From Vibrio aerogenes (GTDB lineage Bacteria > Pseudomonadota > Gammaproteobacteria > Enterobacterales > Vibrionaceae): a DNA stretch of 64,000 nt. The notes under the pieces are model-generated. The model was not told the origin of the DNA. It was given only the letters and a program-made list of their open reading frames with translations, and searched no databases. The stretch spans positions 310,001-374,000 of the forward strand of contig NZ_AP024861.1 in the NCBI RefSeq assembly GCF_024346755.1, written 5' to 3'. Of the stretch, positions 31,045 through 39,494 are shown piece after piece; the stretch's first letter is position 1, and the number at the start of each line of letters is the position of its first letter. Made by a program: the position numbers and the translations under genes.

Positions 31045-31072
31045 TGCCATTTGCCATTTGCCATTTGCCATT
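31045..31072 (+). repeat. Four tandem copies of TGCCATT
   Basis: The heptamer TGCCATT is repeated exactly four times without interruption between the argD terminator and astA, 134 bases before the astA start codon. It is outside any recognised coding frame. Confidence 0.9.
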
Positions 31073-31206
31073 AAGGACCATCACCCGTGAAGTGCTATCT
31101 GCAGCCAAGGTTTTGTTTATATTGCGCTATTCTTAAATGATATCTCCAGGACAATCAGAGGTCTGGTTGTTTGAGTCATATAATAAAATCAGGGAGAGAG
31201 ATTGCC

Positions 31207-32229
31207 ATGTTGATTATTCGTCCCATTCGTCTATCTGACTATAGTGCTTTATATCGGTGTGCTGTTGAATCTGGTCATGGCTTTACTTCATTGCCTGAAA
31301 ATGAGGAATTGCTGAGTCACCGTATTGAGCACTCTTTGTATAGCTTTGCCAAAGAAGAGATAACAGCACCATCCGATGAGGGATACTTAATGGTGGGGAT
31401 TGATTCCGATACCGGTGAGGTTGCCGGAACGACAGCGATTGAGGCTTCAGTTGGCTGGGATTTACCCTTTTACAGTTATCATATCGATACGATTGTTCAC
31501 TCTTCCCGTCGTTTGGGGGTAAATAAAATCGTCAAGTTGTTAAGTCTTGGGAATAACTATACCGGTTGCTCGGAGCTTTGTTCCTTGTTTCTGTTACCCC
31601 GCTTCCGGAAAGGTATGAATGGAAAATTAATGTCTAAATGTCGGTTTTTGATGATGGCTGAGCATCCGGAAAGATTTTCCTCAACTATTATTGCAGAAAT
31701 GAGAGGCGTTTCTGATGAACAGGGTAATTCTCCTTTTTGGCAGTGGTTACAGGAACATTTTTTCGGGATTGATTTCACACTGGCTGACTATCTTGCAGGA
31801 TCGGGACATAAAGGATTTATTGCGGATTTAATGCCTAAGTTACCAATCTATGTCAACTTGCTGAGTCAAGAGGCTCAATCCGTGATTGGAAAGGTTCACG
31901 ACAAGACCCGGCCAGCTTTAAAAATTCTTGAAAATGAGGGTTTTTCCTGCCGGGATTATGTGGATATTTTTGATGCAGGTCCAACGGTTGAATGTCATAT
32001 AAAGCATATACGTTCAGTGAGAGAATCTTTTTCATCACACGTTGTTATTGAGGACTGCGCAAGCGGTGTGCCTGTCATTGTCAGTAATACCTCCATGGAA
32101 AATTTCAGAGCAACAATGACAAATGCTCTGTTCGATGCAGAGAGGAATCATGTGACGATTTCATCTGAGGTTGCGAAAGCTTTGCTTGTCGATAACGGTG
32201 ATCGGGTACGGGTATTAGTGAATCATTGA
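31207..32229 (+). CDS. astA: Arginine N-succinyltransferase
   Basis: First step of the arginine succinyltransferase catabolic pathway: succinyl-CoA plus arginine to N2-succinylarginine. The 340-residue protein begins MLIIRPIRLSDYSALYRCAVES and contains SGHGFTSLP, SLFLLPRFRKGMNGKLMSK and the DFTLADYLAGSG-type motifs of AstA. The ATG at 31207 follows AGGGAGAGA; the frame extension to 31171 is not conserved. astD, which I expect next in vibrios, is absent: a DUF1338 gene begins 69 bases later. astB and astE are not here. Confidence 0.92.
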   Translation: MLIIRPIRLSDYSALYRCAVESGHGFTSLPENEELLSHRIEHSLYSFAKEEITAPSDEGYLMVGIDSDTGEVAGTTAIEASVGWDLPFYSYHIDTIVHSSRRLGVNKIVKLLSLGNNYTGCSELCSLFLLPRFRKGMNGKLMSKCRFLMMAEHPERFSSTIIAEMRGVSDEQGNSPFWQWLQEHFFGIDFTLADYLAGSGHKGFIADLMPKLPIYVNLLSQEAQSVIGKVHDKTRPALKILENEGFSCRDYVDIFDAGPTVECHIKHIRSVRESFSSHVVIEDCASGVPVIVSNTSMENFRATMTNALFDAERNHVTISSEVAKALLVDNGDRVRVLVNH

Positions 32230-32298
32230 ACGTTTCGGGTTTCGTGATGATCTGTCTGGGGTGTTTGGCCCGGGCAGTGATGAAAGAAGGAGGTGCTT

Positions 32299-33090
32299 AT
32301 GACACCGGAAAAATTGTTTGAGGCCATGTGGAAAGATTATATTAGCAGGCTATGTCCTTCGGCTTGTCAGGTTCACCAGTTGTTGCAGGAGAATGAGCCA
32401 TTGATCAATGATCATATTGCTCTGAGAACTTTTAATTTAGATCCTGTGAAGCTTGATACACTGGCAAAGCCATTTCTTGCCATGGGATATGAAGAAAAGG
32501 GGCAGTATCATTTTGAATCGAAGAAATTAAATGCAAAACACTTTGAACACCCGGATCCCAGGCAGCCTAAGGTGTTTATCAGTGAGCTGGAAGTCGAACA
32601 CTGTTCCGGGTCTGTGCAAAAGATTGTCAGGAGTCTGGTTGCCCACATCCGTCCTGACATGGTATCTGATGCTTCCTTTTTATATGGCGGACGCTTATGG
32701 CCTGTTTCTCTGGAACAATATTATATTTTGTCGGAAGAAAGTGAATATGCAGCCTGGGTTGCGGCGCATGGCTATGGGGCTAATCACTTTACGGTCAGTG
32801 TTAATCAATTGAAAAAAATGAATCAAATCGCTGAAGTGAATCGCTATTTGATCAATAACGGTTTCTTATTGAATACTTCCGGTGGTGAAATTAAGGGAAC
32901 GCCAGCGGTATTTCTGGAACAATCTTCGACCATGGCAGATAAAGTCGTTGTAGAATTTACGGAAGCTGAGCTGTTAATTCCGGGGGGATTCTATGAGTTT
33001 GCCAAACGTTATCCCATGGCAAATGGTGAGTTATATCCGGGATTTGTTACAGCATCAGCGGATAAGATATTTGAAAGTACAAATCACTGA
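32299..33090 (+). CDS. DUF1338 family protein (HglS-like fold)
   Basis: A 263-residue protein of the DUF1338 family, whose studied member HglS is a non-haem iron 2-oxoadipate dioxygenase/decarboxylase in lysine breakdown. HglS-type residues are present: H39 and R43 in DHIALRTF, H163 in ANHFT, and a glutamate near 219 in VVVEF. These would form the metal site and substrate arginine. It is much shorter than HglS (about 460), so activity on the same substrate is not assured. AAGGAGG lies 6 bases before the ATG. It is next to astA, suggesting amino-acid catabolism. Confidence 0.8.
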   Translation: MTPEKLFEAMWKDYISRLCPSACQVHQLLQENEPLINDHIALRTFNLDPVKLDTLAKPFLAMGYEEKGQYHFESKKLNAKHFEHPDPRQPKVFISELEVEHCSGSVQKIVRSLVAHIRPDMVSDASFLYGGRLWPVSLEQYYILSEESEYAAWVAAHGYGANHFTVSVNQLKKMNQIAEVNRYLINNGFLLNTSGGEIKGTPAVFLEQSSTMADKVVVEFTEAELLIPGGFYEFAKRYPMANGELYPGFVTASADKIFESTNH

Positions 33091-33154
33091 CAGCGAAGGA
33101 GCAGAGTGACAAAGCAATTCCATGAATGAACATGCTTTTGTGGGAGACTGAATG

Positions 33155-33183
33155 AAAAAAGCCACTCAACGAGTGGCTTTTTA
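33155..33183. terminator. Bidirectional terminator between DUF1338 gene and crp
   Basis: GCCACTC/GAGTGGC with an AAC loop, flanked by AAAAAA and TTTTT, serving the two convergent genes. Confidence 0.88.
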
Positions 33184-33209
33184 AACAGAGACAATGATGA
33201 ATTGATGAA

Positions 33210-33842
33210 TCAGCGCGTGCCATAAACCACAATAGTTTTACCATGCGCCGAAATCAGATTCTGTTCTTCCAGCATTTTTAAAATGCGGCCCACTGTTTCA
33301 CGGGAGCAACCAACAATTTGACCAATTTCCTGGCGTGTTATTTTTATTTGCATACCATCCGGGTGAGTCATTGCATCCGGTTGTTTTGCCAGGTTCAACA
33401 GTGTTTGTGCTATACGACCTGTCACATCAAGGAATGCCAAATCGCCTACTTTTTGGCTGGTCACCTGCAGGCGACTCGCCATTTGTCCGGCAAGACGCAT
33501 CAGGATATCCGGATTGACCTGAATCAGCTGACGGAATTTCTTGAATGAAATTTCAGCAACCTCACAAGGGGATTTTGCCCGAACCCAGGCTGTACGTTCC
33601 TGGCCTTCTTCGAATAAACCAAGTTCACCAATAAAATCTCCCTGATTCAGATAGGAAAGAATCATTTCTTTACCTTCTTCATCTTTAATAAGTACAGCGA
33701 CAGAGCCTTTTACGATGTAATAAAGTGTCTCTGCTTTTTCACCAGCATGGATGAGTGTACTCTTTGATGGGTACTTATGAATATGACAATGTGAAAGAAA
33801 CCACTCTAAAGTTGGATCGGTTTGAGGTTTACCTAGAACCAT
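33210..33842 (-). CDS. crp: cAMP receptor protein
   Basis: Global cAMP-dependent regulator. The 210-residue product starts at 33842 ([16 protein letters not shown]), the known family N-terminus; the frame runs 26 codons further upstream without support. The cyclic-nucleotide-binding domain covers residues 20-110 with [18 protein letters not shown] contacting cAMP. The helix-turn-helix near 168-190 reads [19 protein letters not shown]. It ends with VVYGTR. The 255 bases upstream hold its promoter; I did not find a CRP box good enough to list. Confidence 0.97.
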   Translation of the reverse strand: MVLGKPQTDPTLEWFLSHCHIHKYPSKSTLIHAGEKAETLYYIVKGSVAVLIKDEEGKEMILSYLNQGDFIGELGLFEEGQERTAWVRAKSPCEVAEISFKKFRQLIQVNPDILMRLAGQMASRLQVTSQKVGDLAFLDVTGRIAQTLLNLAKQPDAMTHPDGMQIKITRQEIGQIVGCSRETVGRILKMLEEQNLISAHGKTIVVYGTR

Positions 33843-34097
33843 AATATCTCTCTTCCTCTGCAGGGTATGCTTGCTGCTTTCCGTGCAATTAGCTAAAGCA
33901 TTCATATGAACATCTAGCATAAAAGTTGTTTAGAAAGCCTGCAAGTCGTCTTCTGTTTCGCTATTGAAAATAGTATCTTTTTTCGGGCACAATTTCTTGA
34001 TTTTTATCGTGTGACCACTGCAAATTTATCTCATAAAACGTGCTCAGTGTCACGGTATGGAAAGTAAAATATAGAATGTCGTCTGGTTTATAACGGG

Positions 34098-34967
34098 TTA
34101 ACCAATTTTTCCTGTTTCGATTAATTTTTGCAAAATTGGCCGGACAATTAACTCCATGGCGAAACTCATTTTTCCGCCGGGCACAACAATTGTGTTATGC
34201 CGGGACATAAAAGAGCCATCAATCATTGCGAGTAAATAAGGAAAATCGACTTTTTTAATGCCACGTAACCGGATAACAACAAAGCTTTCATCCAGACTGG
34301 GAATTCCTTTTGCACTCAGTGGGTTTGATGTATCGACGGTTGGAACCCGCTGAAAGTTGATATGTGTTCGTGAAAACTGAGGCGTGATATAGTTCAGGTA
34401 ATCATCCATCGAACGGACAATGGAATCCATCACGGCTTCTTTTGAGTGTCCCCGGTCTCTGGTATCACGGACAAATTTCTGTATCCACTCCAGGTTGACG
34501 ATTGGCACCATACCTATAAGAAAATCGACATGCTGCGAGACGTTGACATCCCCGTCAACAACACCGCCGTGTAAGCCTTCGTAGAACAGTACATTGGTGT
34601 CATCAGGCAGTTCCTGCCATGGTGTAAATGTTCCCGGAGTCTGATTATATGGAACGGCTTCATCAAATGTATGCAGATAACGGCGTATCTTTCCTGTTCC
34701 TGAACGACCATATTCACGAAAGAATTCTTCAAGTGCAGCAAAGTCATTGGCTTGAGGACCGAAGTAACTGATATGACGTCCCTGTTCTCTGGCTTTACGA
34801 ATTTCTACATCCATTTCCGGCCGGGTAAAACGGTGAAAGCTATCTCCTTCTACCCAGGCTGACTTAACTTGCATCATATTAAACATTTTGCGAAATGCTT
34901 CTGATGTCGTCGTTGTACCGGCACCAGAAGATCCGGTGACCGCAATAATTGGATGTTTTGCTGACAT
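34098..34967 (-). CDS. prkB: Phosphoribulokinase-like protein PrkB
   Basis: A 289-residue P-loop kinase of the phosphoribulokinase/uridine kinase family with Walker A GSSGAGTTTTSEAF at residues 12-25. Calvin-cycle genes are not seen and are not expected; enterobacterial PrkB of unknown physiological substrate is the closest description. Located next to crp on the same strand, as in E. coli and vibrios. Confidence 0.9.
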   Translation of the reverse strand: MSAKHPIIAVTGSSGAGTTTTSEAFRKMFNMMQVKSAWVEGDSFHRFTRPEMDVEIRKAREQGRHISYFGPQANDFAALEEFFREYGRSGTGKIRRYLHTFDEAVPYNQTPGTFTPWQELPDDTNVLFYEGLHGGVVDGDVNVSQHVDFLIGMVPIVNLEWIQKFVRDTRDRGHSKEAVMDSIVRSMDDYLNYITPQFSRTHINFQRVPTVDTSNPLSAKGIPSLDESFVVIRLRGIKKVDFPYLLAMIDGSFMSRHNTIVVPGGKMSFAMELIVRPILQKLIETGKIG

Positions 34968-35044
34968 GACATCCTCTGTCTATCGTATTCAATGTGTCAC
35001 AACTATATCATGGATAGGCGTTGTGTCATCCGGATGATACGTCG

Positions 35045-35257
35045 TTATTGATATTTATTCAGTTGAATATCTACCGTTTCGTGTAGCTCCGAATAGACGA
35101 CAACGGCTTCTCCGGATTTCAGTTGCTGTTTGATTTGCTCTATTTTCATTTCCAGTGAGACTTCATTCTCACCGTAGTCTGTCCCTTCCCGCAGAACAAA
35201 TTCCTTAATCAGGTTTTCCAGCGTTTCAGGTGATATATCTTGCCATGGAACAATCAT
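35045..35257 (-). CDS. yheU: YheU family protein
   Basis: A 70-residue acidic protein of unknown function. [20 protein letters not shown] and [11 protein letters not shown] are the family hallmarks. It lies between yheT and prkB, 29 bases after yheT on the same strand, the conserved position of yheU. Confidence 0.9.
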   Translation of the reverse strand: MIVPWQDISPETLENLIKEFVLREGTDYGENEVSLEMKIEQIKQQLKSGEAVVVYSELHETVDIQLNKYQ

Positions 35258-35286
35258 AGTTTGAGTCTGTACAGAATGATAAAAAG

Positions 35287-36264
35287 CTATTCTACGTGCT
35301 TAGCGTAGTAAGTGGGTAGTATTTGTTCCAGCCAGAATGTCGGTTTGAAAAGGCTGCCGCTGAGAAAACCGACATGACCACCATGGTCAAGCAATTGGTA
35401 ATTGACCGCTTCAGGTAATGGTGCTGAGGGAATGACTGAGTCTGTCATAAATGGATCATCCCTGGAGTGAATGATTAAGGTTGGTAGCCTGATATGGTTG
35501 AGTTTATGGATGGCAGAACATTGATGATAGTAGTGAGTTGCATCAGAGAAACCGTGCAGCGGTGCTGTGATTAAATCATCGAATTTTCTGAGAGTGGGTA
35601 TGCTTTGAATCTCACCTGCTGTGACCGGAATTTTTTGCCGGAGAATCTGAAGGCGCTGTAAAGCATTTTTCTTCAGTGAACCGAGCAGGTAACGCTGATA
35701 TATTTTTGAAAAACCGCCATTTATTCGTTCTGAACAGGCAGCAAGGTCAAATGGCGCTGAAATGATGGTTGCCGAATCTATCAAGGGATCTTCTGCAAAT
35801 TCAACCAGATAATTTGCAAGCATGTTTCCCCCGAGGGATATTCCTGTTGCCGTTTTATAGGTATCCGGAAACCGTTCTGCCACCATTTGTAAGAAATGAC
35901 GGGGGTCTGCCGTTTCGCCTGAATGATAGGCACGGGCCTGAAGATTAGGTTTGCCGCTGCACCCGCGAAAATGCATCATCACGGCAAGCCAACCCTGTTG
36001 AGCGAAAGCATGCATCAGTCCGTTTGCGTAAGGACTGTTAAAGCTACCTTCCAGCCCGTGAAACAGAATGAATAATGGTTTATTTTGCGCTGGTTCAGCA
36101 TGTGGGTTTTCACTCCATGCGATATCCAGAACATCATCGTCTGGCGTTGTGATGGTTTCCCAGTGAGGAATAAACAGATTTTTTTTTCGGATGAACCGGG
36201 GAAGTAGTGTTTGTGTATGCGGGTTAACACCGCCTGACGCGGGTTTAAAACAAAGTGTTTTCAT
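35287..36264 (-). CDS. yheT: Alpha/beta hydrolase YheT
   Basis: A 325-residue alpha/beta-hydrolase of the YheT/ABHD1 group. [14 protein letters not shown] is the oxyanion region, [10 protein letters not shown] contains the nucleophile serine in G-x-S-x-G, and HSRDDPFM plus DHGGHVGF supply the acid and histidine of the triad. The physiological substrate is unknown. It precedes yheU on the same strand. Confidence 0.9.
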   Translation of the reverse strand: MKTLCFKPASGGVNPHTQTLLPRFIRKKNLFIPHWETITTPDDDVLDIAWSENPHAEPAQNKPLFILFHGLEGSFNSPYANGLMHAFAQQGWLAVMMHFRGCSGKPNLQARAYHSGETADPRHFLQMVAERFPDTYKTATGISLGGNMLANYLVEFAEDPLIDSATIISAPFDLAACSERINGGFSKIYQRYLLGSLKKNALQRLQILRQKIPVTAGEIQSIPTLRKFDDLITAPLHGFSDATHYYHQCSAIHKLNHIRLPTLIIHSRDDPFMTDSVIPSAPLPEAVNYQLLDHGGHVGFLSGSLFKPTFWLEQILPTYYAKHVE

Positions 36265-36335
36265 ATTTTTATATTATATCGTGGGATAGGTGTGGTGTGA
36301 TTCGGGCTATTTTATTTTATAGGATGCTGAAAAAG

Positions 36336-36821
36336 CTATATTTTTTGTTGCTTAGGAAAAAAAGCGGGTTTGGCAAATATATCGGCAAGGTGCTCTGCAC
36401 CTAATTGTTTACAATAATATAAGGTTAATGATACAGGAGCTGGTGGTTGCAGAGTGAGGGTGTTGATACATTCCACCAAGTCTGATTGTTGCTGTTTTTC
36501 AAGTTGTAATTCAAACTGAAGTGACTCCCGGTAAAGCGTATCCGGGAGGTGAGCTTTCAGTTTTCTGCGTAATTCACGAAATCCATGCAGCAATACTTCT
36601 GAGCGGTTGATGCAGGTCATCACCTGATTCCAGTCCTGTTCTTTAATGCTGACATGTTGCTCATCAAGCCATTTTAACAAGAGCAACAAATTGACATTCC
36701 CATGGTAATTGTTCTGCAGGCTCATACAGGCTTCTTTTACATCCCGCACACTGTAATATTGCAAACTGAATTGCCATAAGTGTTCAAGTGTTAATGAGAC
36801 CTGAATTGAGGCCTGATTCAT
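36336..36821 (-). CDS. TIGR02444 family protein
   Basis: A 161-residue soluble protein rich in glutamine and leucine, beginning MNQASIQVSLTLEHLWQFSLQYY and carrying NLLLLLKWLDEQH, characteristic of the TIGR02444/DUF2390 family. No function is known. Its start codon overlaps the yheS stop (ATGA), so translation is probably coupled to the ABC-F protein. Confidence 0.8.
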   Translation of the reverse strand: MNQASIQVSLTLEHLWQFSLQYYSVRDVKEACMSLQNNYHGNVNLLLLLKWLDEQHVSIKEQDWNQVMTCINRSEVLLHGFRELRRKLKAHLPDTLYRESLQFELQLEKQQQSDLVECINTLTLQPPAPVSLTLYYCKQLGAEHLADIFAKPAFFPKQQKI

Positions 36822-38731
36822 ATTGAATTGAACTCCTGCTCCATCTGTTCAAGAATTTCCTGCTGTTCCATCCACTGTAATTCAGTCTGTTCCAGTGTTG
36901 ATTTTGCTTTTGCCTGATCTGCAATAACCTGATTAAGTTTAGTTTTGTTTTCAGCATTATAAAGCGAGGTATCCGCTAATTGTTGCTCTGTATCGCTCAG
37001 AGTCAGCTGCAATTTATCGATTTCCTGCTCCAGTTGTGTCAGTTTTTTGCGAATTGGTGCTGTTTTTTGGCGAAATTCAGCTTCAATTCTTTTTTGCTCT
37101 TTCTTGCTGATTGTATTCGCCGGAGTTTCTTTTTCCGGGGATTGCTCTTTTCTTTCCTGTTTTTGTAAATCGGTTAACCATTTGTAATAGTCATTTAAGT
37201 CTCCGTCGAAAGGAGCGACTTGTTGGTCATGTACCAGATAAAGGTCATCAGTTGTTGCCCGGAGCAAATACCGGTCATGGCTTACAATGACCATGGCACC
37301 TTCAAATGTCTGTAAAGCCATCGTCAGTGCCTGACGCATATCCAGATCCAGGTGGTTGGTTGGTTCATCCAGCAGCAACAGGTTTGGTTTTTGCCAGACG
37401 AGCAGGGCTAATACCAGACGGGCTTTTTCTCCACCAGAAAATGGGGCCACTTTGTCCAGTGCCTTTTCTCCCCTGAATCCAAAGCTGCCAAGGTAGTCTC
37501 TGAGCTCCTGCTCCATTTTGTTTGGTGCGATTTGCATCAGGTGCTGTAAAGGCGTTTCTTCAGGATGGAGAGTTTCCAGCTGGTGCTGAGCAAAGTAACC
37601 GACTTTTACACCTTGTGAATAAGTCAGTTTTCCACTTTGCGGGGAAAGAGAACCAGAGAGTAATTTAATCAGTGTTGATTTTCCTGCTCCATTTCTTCCC
37701 AGTAATCCGATCCGGCTTCCCGGCACAAGGTTCAGACGAATTTTGGTCAGAATCAGTTTGTCATCGTAGCCGGCATTGACGTCTTCCATCATTAAGATTG
37801 GACTTGGCAGTGCCTCAGGTTCCCGGAAATTAAATGAAAATGGATTATCAAACTGAGCCGGAAGTACTTTCTCCATCCGTTCCAGCGCTTTAATCCGGCT
37901 TTGTGCCTGACGGGCTTTTGTTGCTTTATACCGGAATCGGTCGATATAACTTTGCATGTGCGCAATTTGTTTTTGCTGTTTCTGATACTGCGCCTGTTGT
38001 TGCATCAGCTTTTCAGCTCTTTGTGTTTCGAAAGAAGAGTAATTACCGGTGTACTCATTGAGTTGTTGATTTTCAATATGGATGATGCGCTTGACGATAG
38101 GATCGAGAAAGTCCCGGTCGTGCGAAATCAGAATGAGTGTGCCGGGGTAGTTTTGCAACCAGCGTTCCAGCCACATAATCGCATCTAAATCAAGGTGGTT
38201 TGTTGGCTCATCCAATAAAAGTAAATCAGAACGGCAAATCAGTGCCTGTGCCAGGTTCAGTCTCATTCTCCAGCCACCAGAAAAGCGGGTCAGGTGCCAC
38301 TGCATCTGTTCCTGGGAGAAACCAAGCCCGTTGAGTAATTCTGCTGCCCGTGCCCGAATACTGTAGCCCCCCACCTGTTCGAGATGGCCATGCAATTCTG
38401 CAATTAATGCACCTTCGCCATCGGCTTCTGCCTGCTGCAGACGTCGCTCAAGTTCTCTGTACTCTCGATCACCATCGATGACATATTCCAGAGCCTCTCT
38501 TTCCAGAGCCGGTGTTTCCTGTGCCACCCACGCAAGCTCCCAGTAGGATGGTTGAGAAAAATTACCTGCATCGATGCTGAGTTCATCTTTTAGCAAGGCA
38601 AAAAGTGTGGATTTTCCTGAGCCATTTTTTCCGACTAATCCGACTTTATCTCCCGGATGAATCGTTGCTGAAGCTTGCTCTAAAAGTGGTTTTCCGCCAC
38701 GTAATAACTGAATATCAGAAAAAGTAATCAT
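36818..38731 (-). CDS. yheS: ABC-F ATPase YheS
   Basis: A ribosome-associated ABC-F protein of 637 residues with two ATPase domains. Walker A motifs are GLVGKNGSGKST (about residue 32) and GLLGRNGAGKST (about residue 343). The signature motifs are FSGGWRMRL and FSGGEKARL, and each domain has LLLDEPTNHLD. The interdomain P-site tRNA-interaction linker lies near 245-310 and a C-terminal coiled coil near 540-637. There are no membrane segments, so it is not a transporter. It is upstream of the TIGR02444 gene and divergent from kefG. Confidence 0.94.
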   Translation of the reverse strand: MITFSDIQLLRGGKPLLEQASATIHPGDKVGLVGKNGSGKSTLFALLKDELSIDAGNFSQPSYWELAWVAQETPALEREALEYVIDGDREYRELERRLQQAEADGEGALIAELHGHLEQVGGYSIRARAAELLNGLGFSQEQMQWHLTRFSGGWRMRLNLAQALICRSDLLLLDEPTNHLDLDAIMWLERWLQNYPGTLILISHDRDFLDPIVKRIIHIENQQLNEYTGNYSSFETQRAEKLMQQQAQYQKQQKQIAHMQSYIDRFRYKATKARQAQSRIKALERMEKVLPAQFDNPFSFNFREPEALPSPILMMEDVNAGYDDKLILTKIRLNLVPGSRIGLLGRNGAGKSTLIKLLSGSLSPQSGKLTYSQGVKVGYFAQHQLETLHPEETPLQHLMQIAPNKMEQELRDYLGSFGFRGEKALDKVAPFSGGEKARLVLALLVWQKPNLLLLDEPTNHLDLDMRQALTMALQTFEGAMVIVSHDRYLLRATTDDLYLVHDQQVAPFDGDLNDYYKWLTDLQKQERKEQSPEKETPANTISKKEQKRIEAEFRQKTAPIRKKLTQLEQEIDKLQLTLSDTEQQLADTSLYNAENKTKLNQVIADQAKAKSTLEQTELQWMEQQEILEQMEQEFNSI

Positions 38732-38924
38732 AAATCATTTTATTGGAAAGAAAGACTGACGGAATAGTAGGGGGATTCGTGTTAAAAGTCGATATTATCT
38801 GTGACTTAGGATATGGTTCATAATAGTCATAGTCGTTTAAATTCAGCGTCATATTACGGGGAATTAAAAGTTATAAAATACTTGCGGCTTGCATGTCAGG
38901 GTTATCAGAAGAAGGAGGAATTGG

Positions 38925-39494
38925 ATGAAAGGGTATGATTTATTTTCAGCACTGCCCAGGGTTCTGGTAATTTTTGCCCACCCGGAACCACAAAATTCTG
39001 TAGCAAATCAGATTCTTATTAAATCCATCGAATCCCTTGAACATGTTACTGTCCATGATTTATATGCAACATATCCGGATTTTTTCATCGATGTAAATGC
39101 TGAGCAAATATTACTGGAACAGTATGATGTGATTGTGTTTCAGCATCCGCTTTATATGTACTCTTGTCCGGCTTTACTCAAAGAGTGGTTTGATCGCGTG
39201 CTTTGTAAGGATTTTGCTTTTGGATCTCAGAGCCTTCTGCAGGATAAGATCTGGCGGAGTGTGATTACCACAGGTGGGAAAAAAGCAGCGTTTGGAGATA
39301 AGGGATATAACCGGTATCCACTGGAAGATATTTTACAGCCGTTCGAGTTGACTGCTTCGTTGTGTCGGATGCGATGGATGAAACCATTGGTGATGTACTG
39401 GTCACATAACATTTCAGATGCGGAGCGTTATCAGCATGCGGAAAGTTACCGGCGGTGGATTTGTAATCCTTTCAGTTGTGGTGAGGACATATAA
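38925..39494 (+). CDS. kefG: KefG, ancillary protein of the KefB potassium/proton antiporter
   Basis: Flavodoxin-fold quinone-reductase-like subunit required for full KefB activity. The 189-residue product starts at ATG 38925, 6 bases after GAAGGAGG. Motifs: VLVIFAHPEPQNS for FMN phosphate, FQHPLYMYSCPALLKEW, and TTGGKKAAFG. It overlaps kefB by one base (TAATG), confirming its pairing. Confidence 0.93.
   Translation: MKGYDLFSALPRVLVIFAHPEPQNSVANQILIKSIESLEHVTVHDLYATYPDFFIDVNAEQILLEQYDVIVFQHPLYMYSCPALLKEWFDRVLCKDFAFGSQSLLQDKIWRSVITTGGKKAAFGDKGYNRYPLEDILQPFELTASLCRMRWMKPLVMYWSHNISDAERYQHAESYRRWICNPFSCGEDI

Noticed and set aside
33843..34097. CRP-binding sites upstream of crp
   Set aside because: Only partial matches to TGTGA-N6-TCACA were seen (for example TGTGACCACTG); none strong enough to report as a site.
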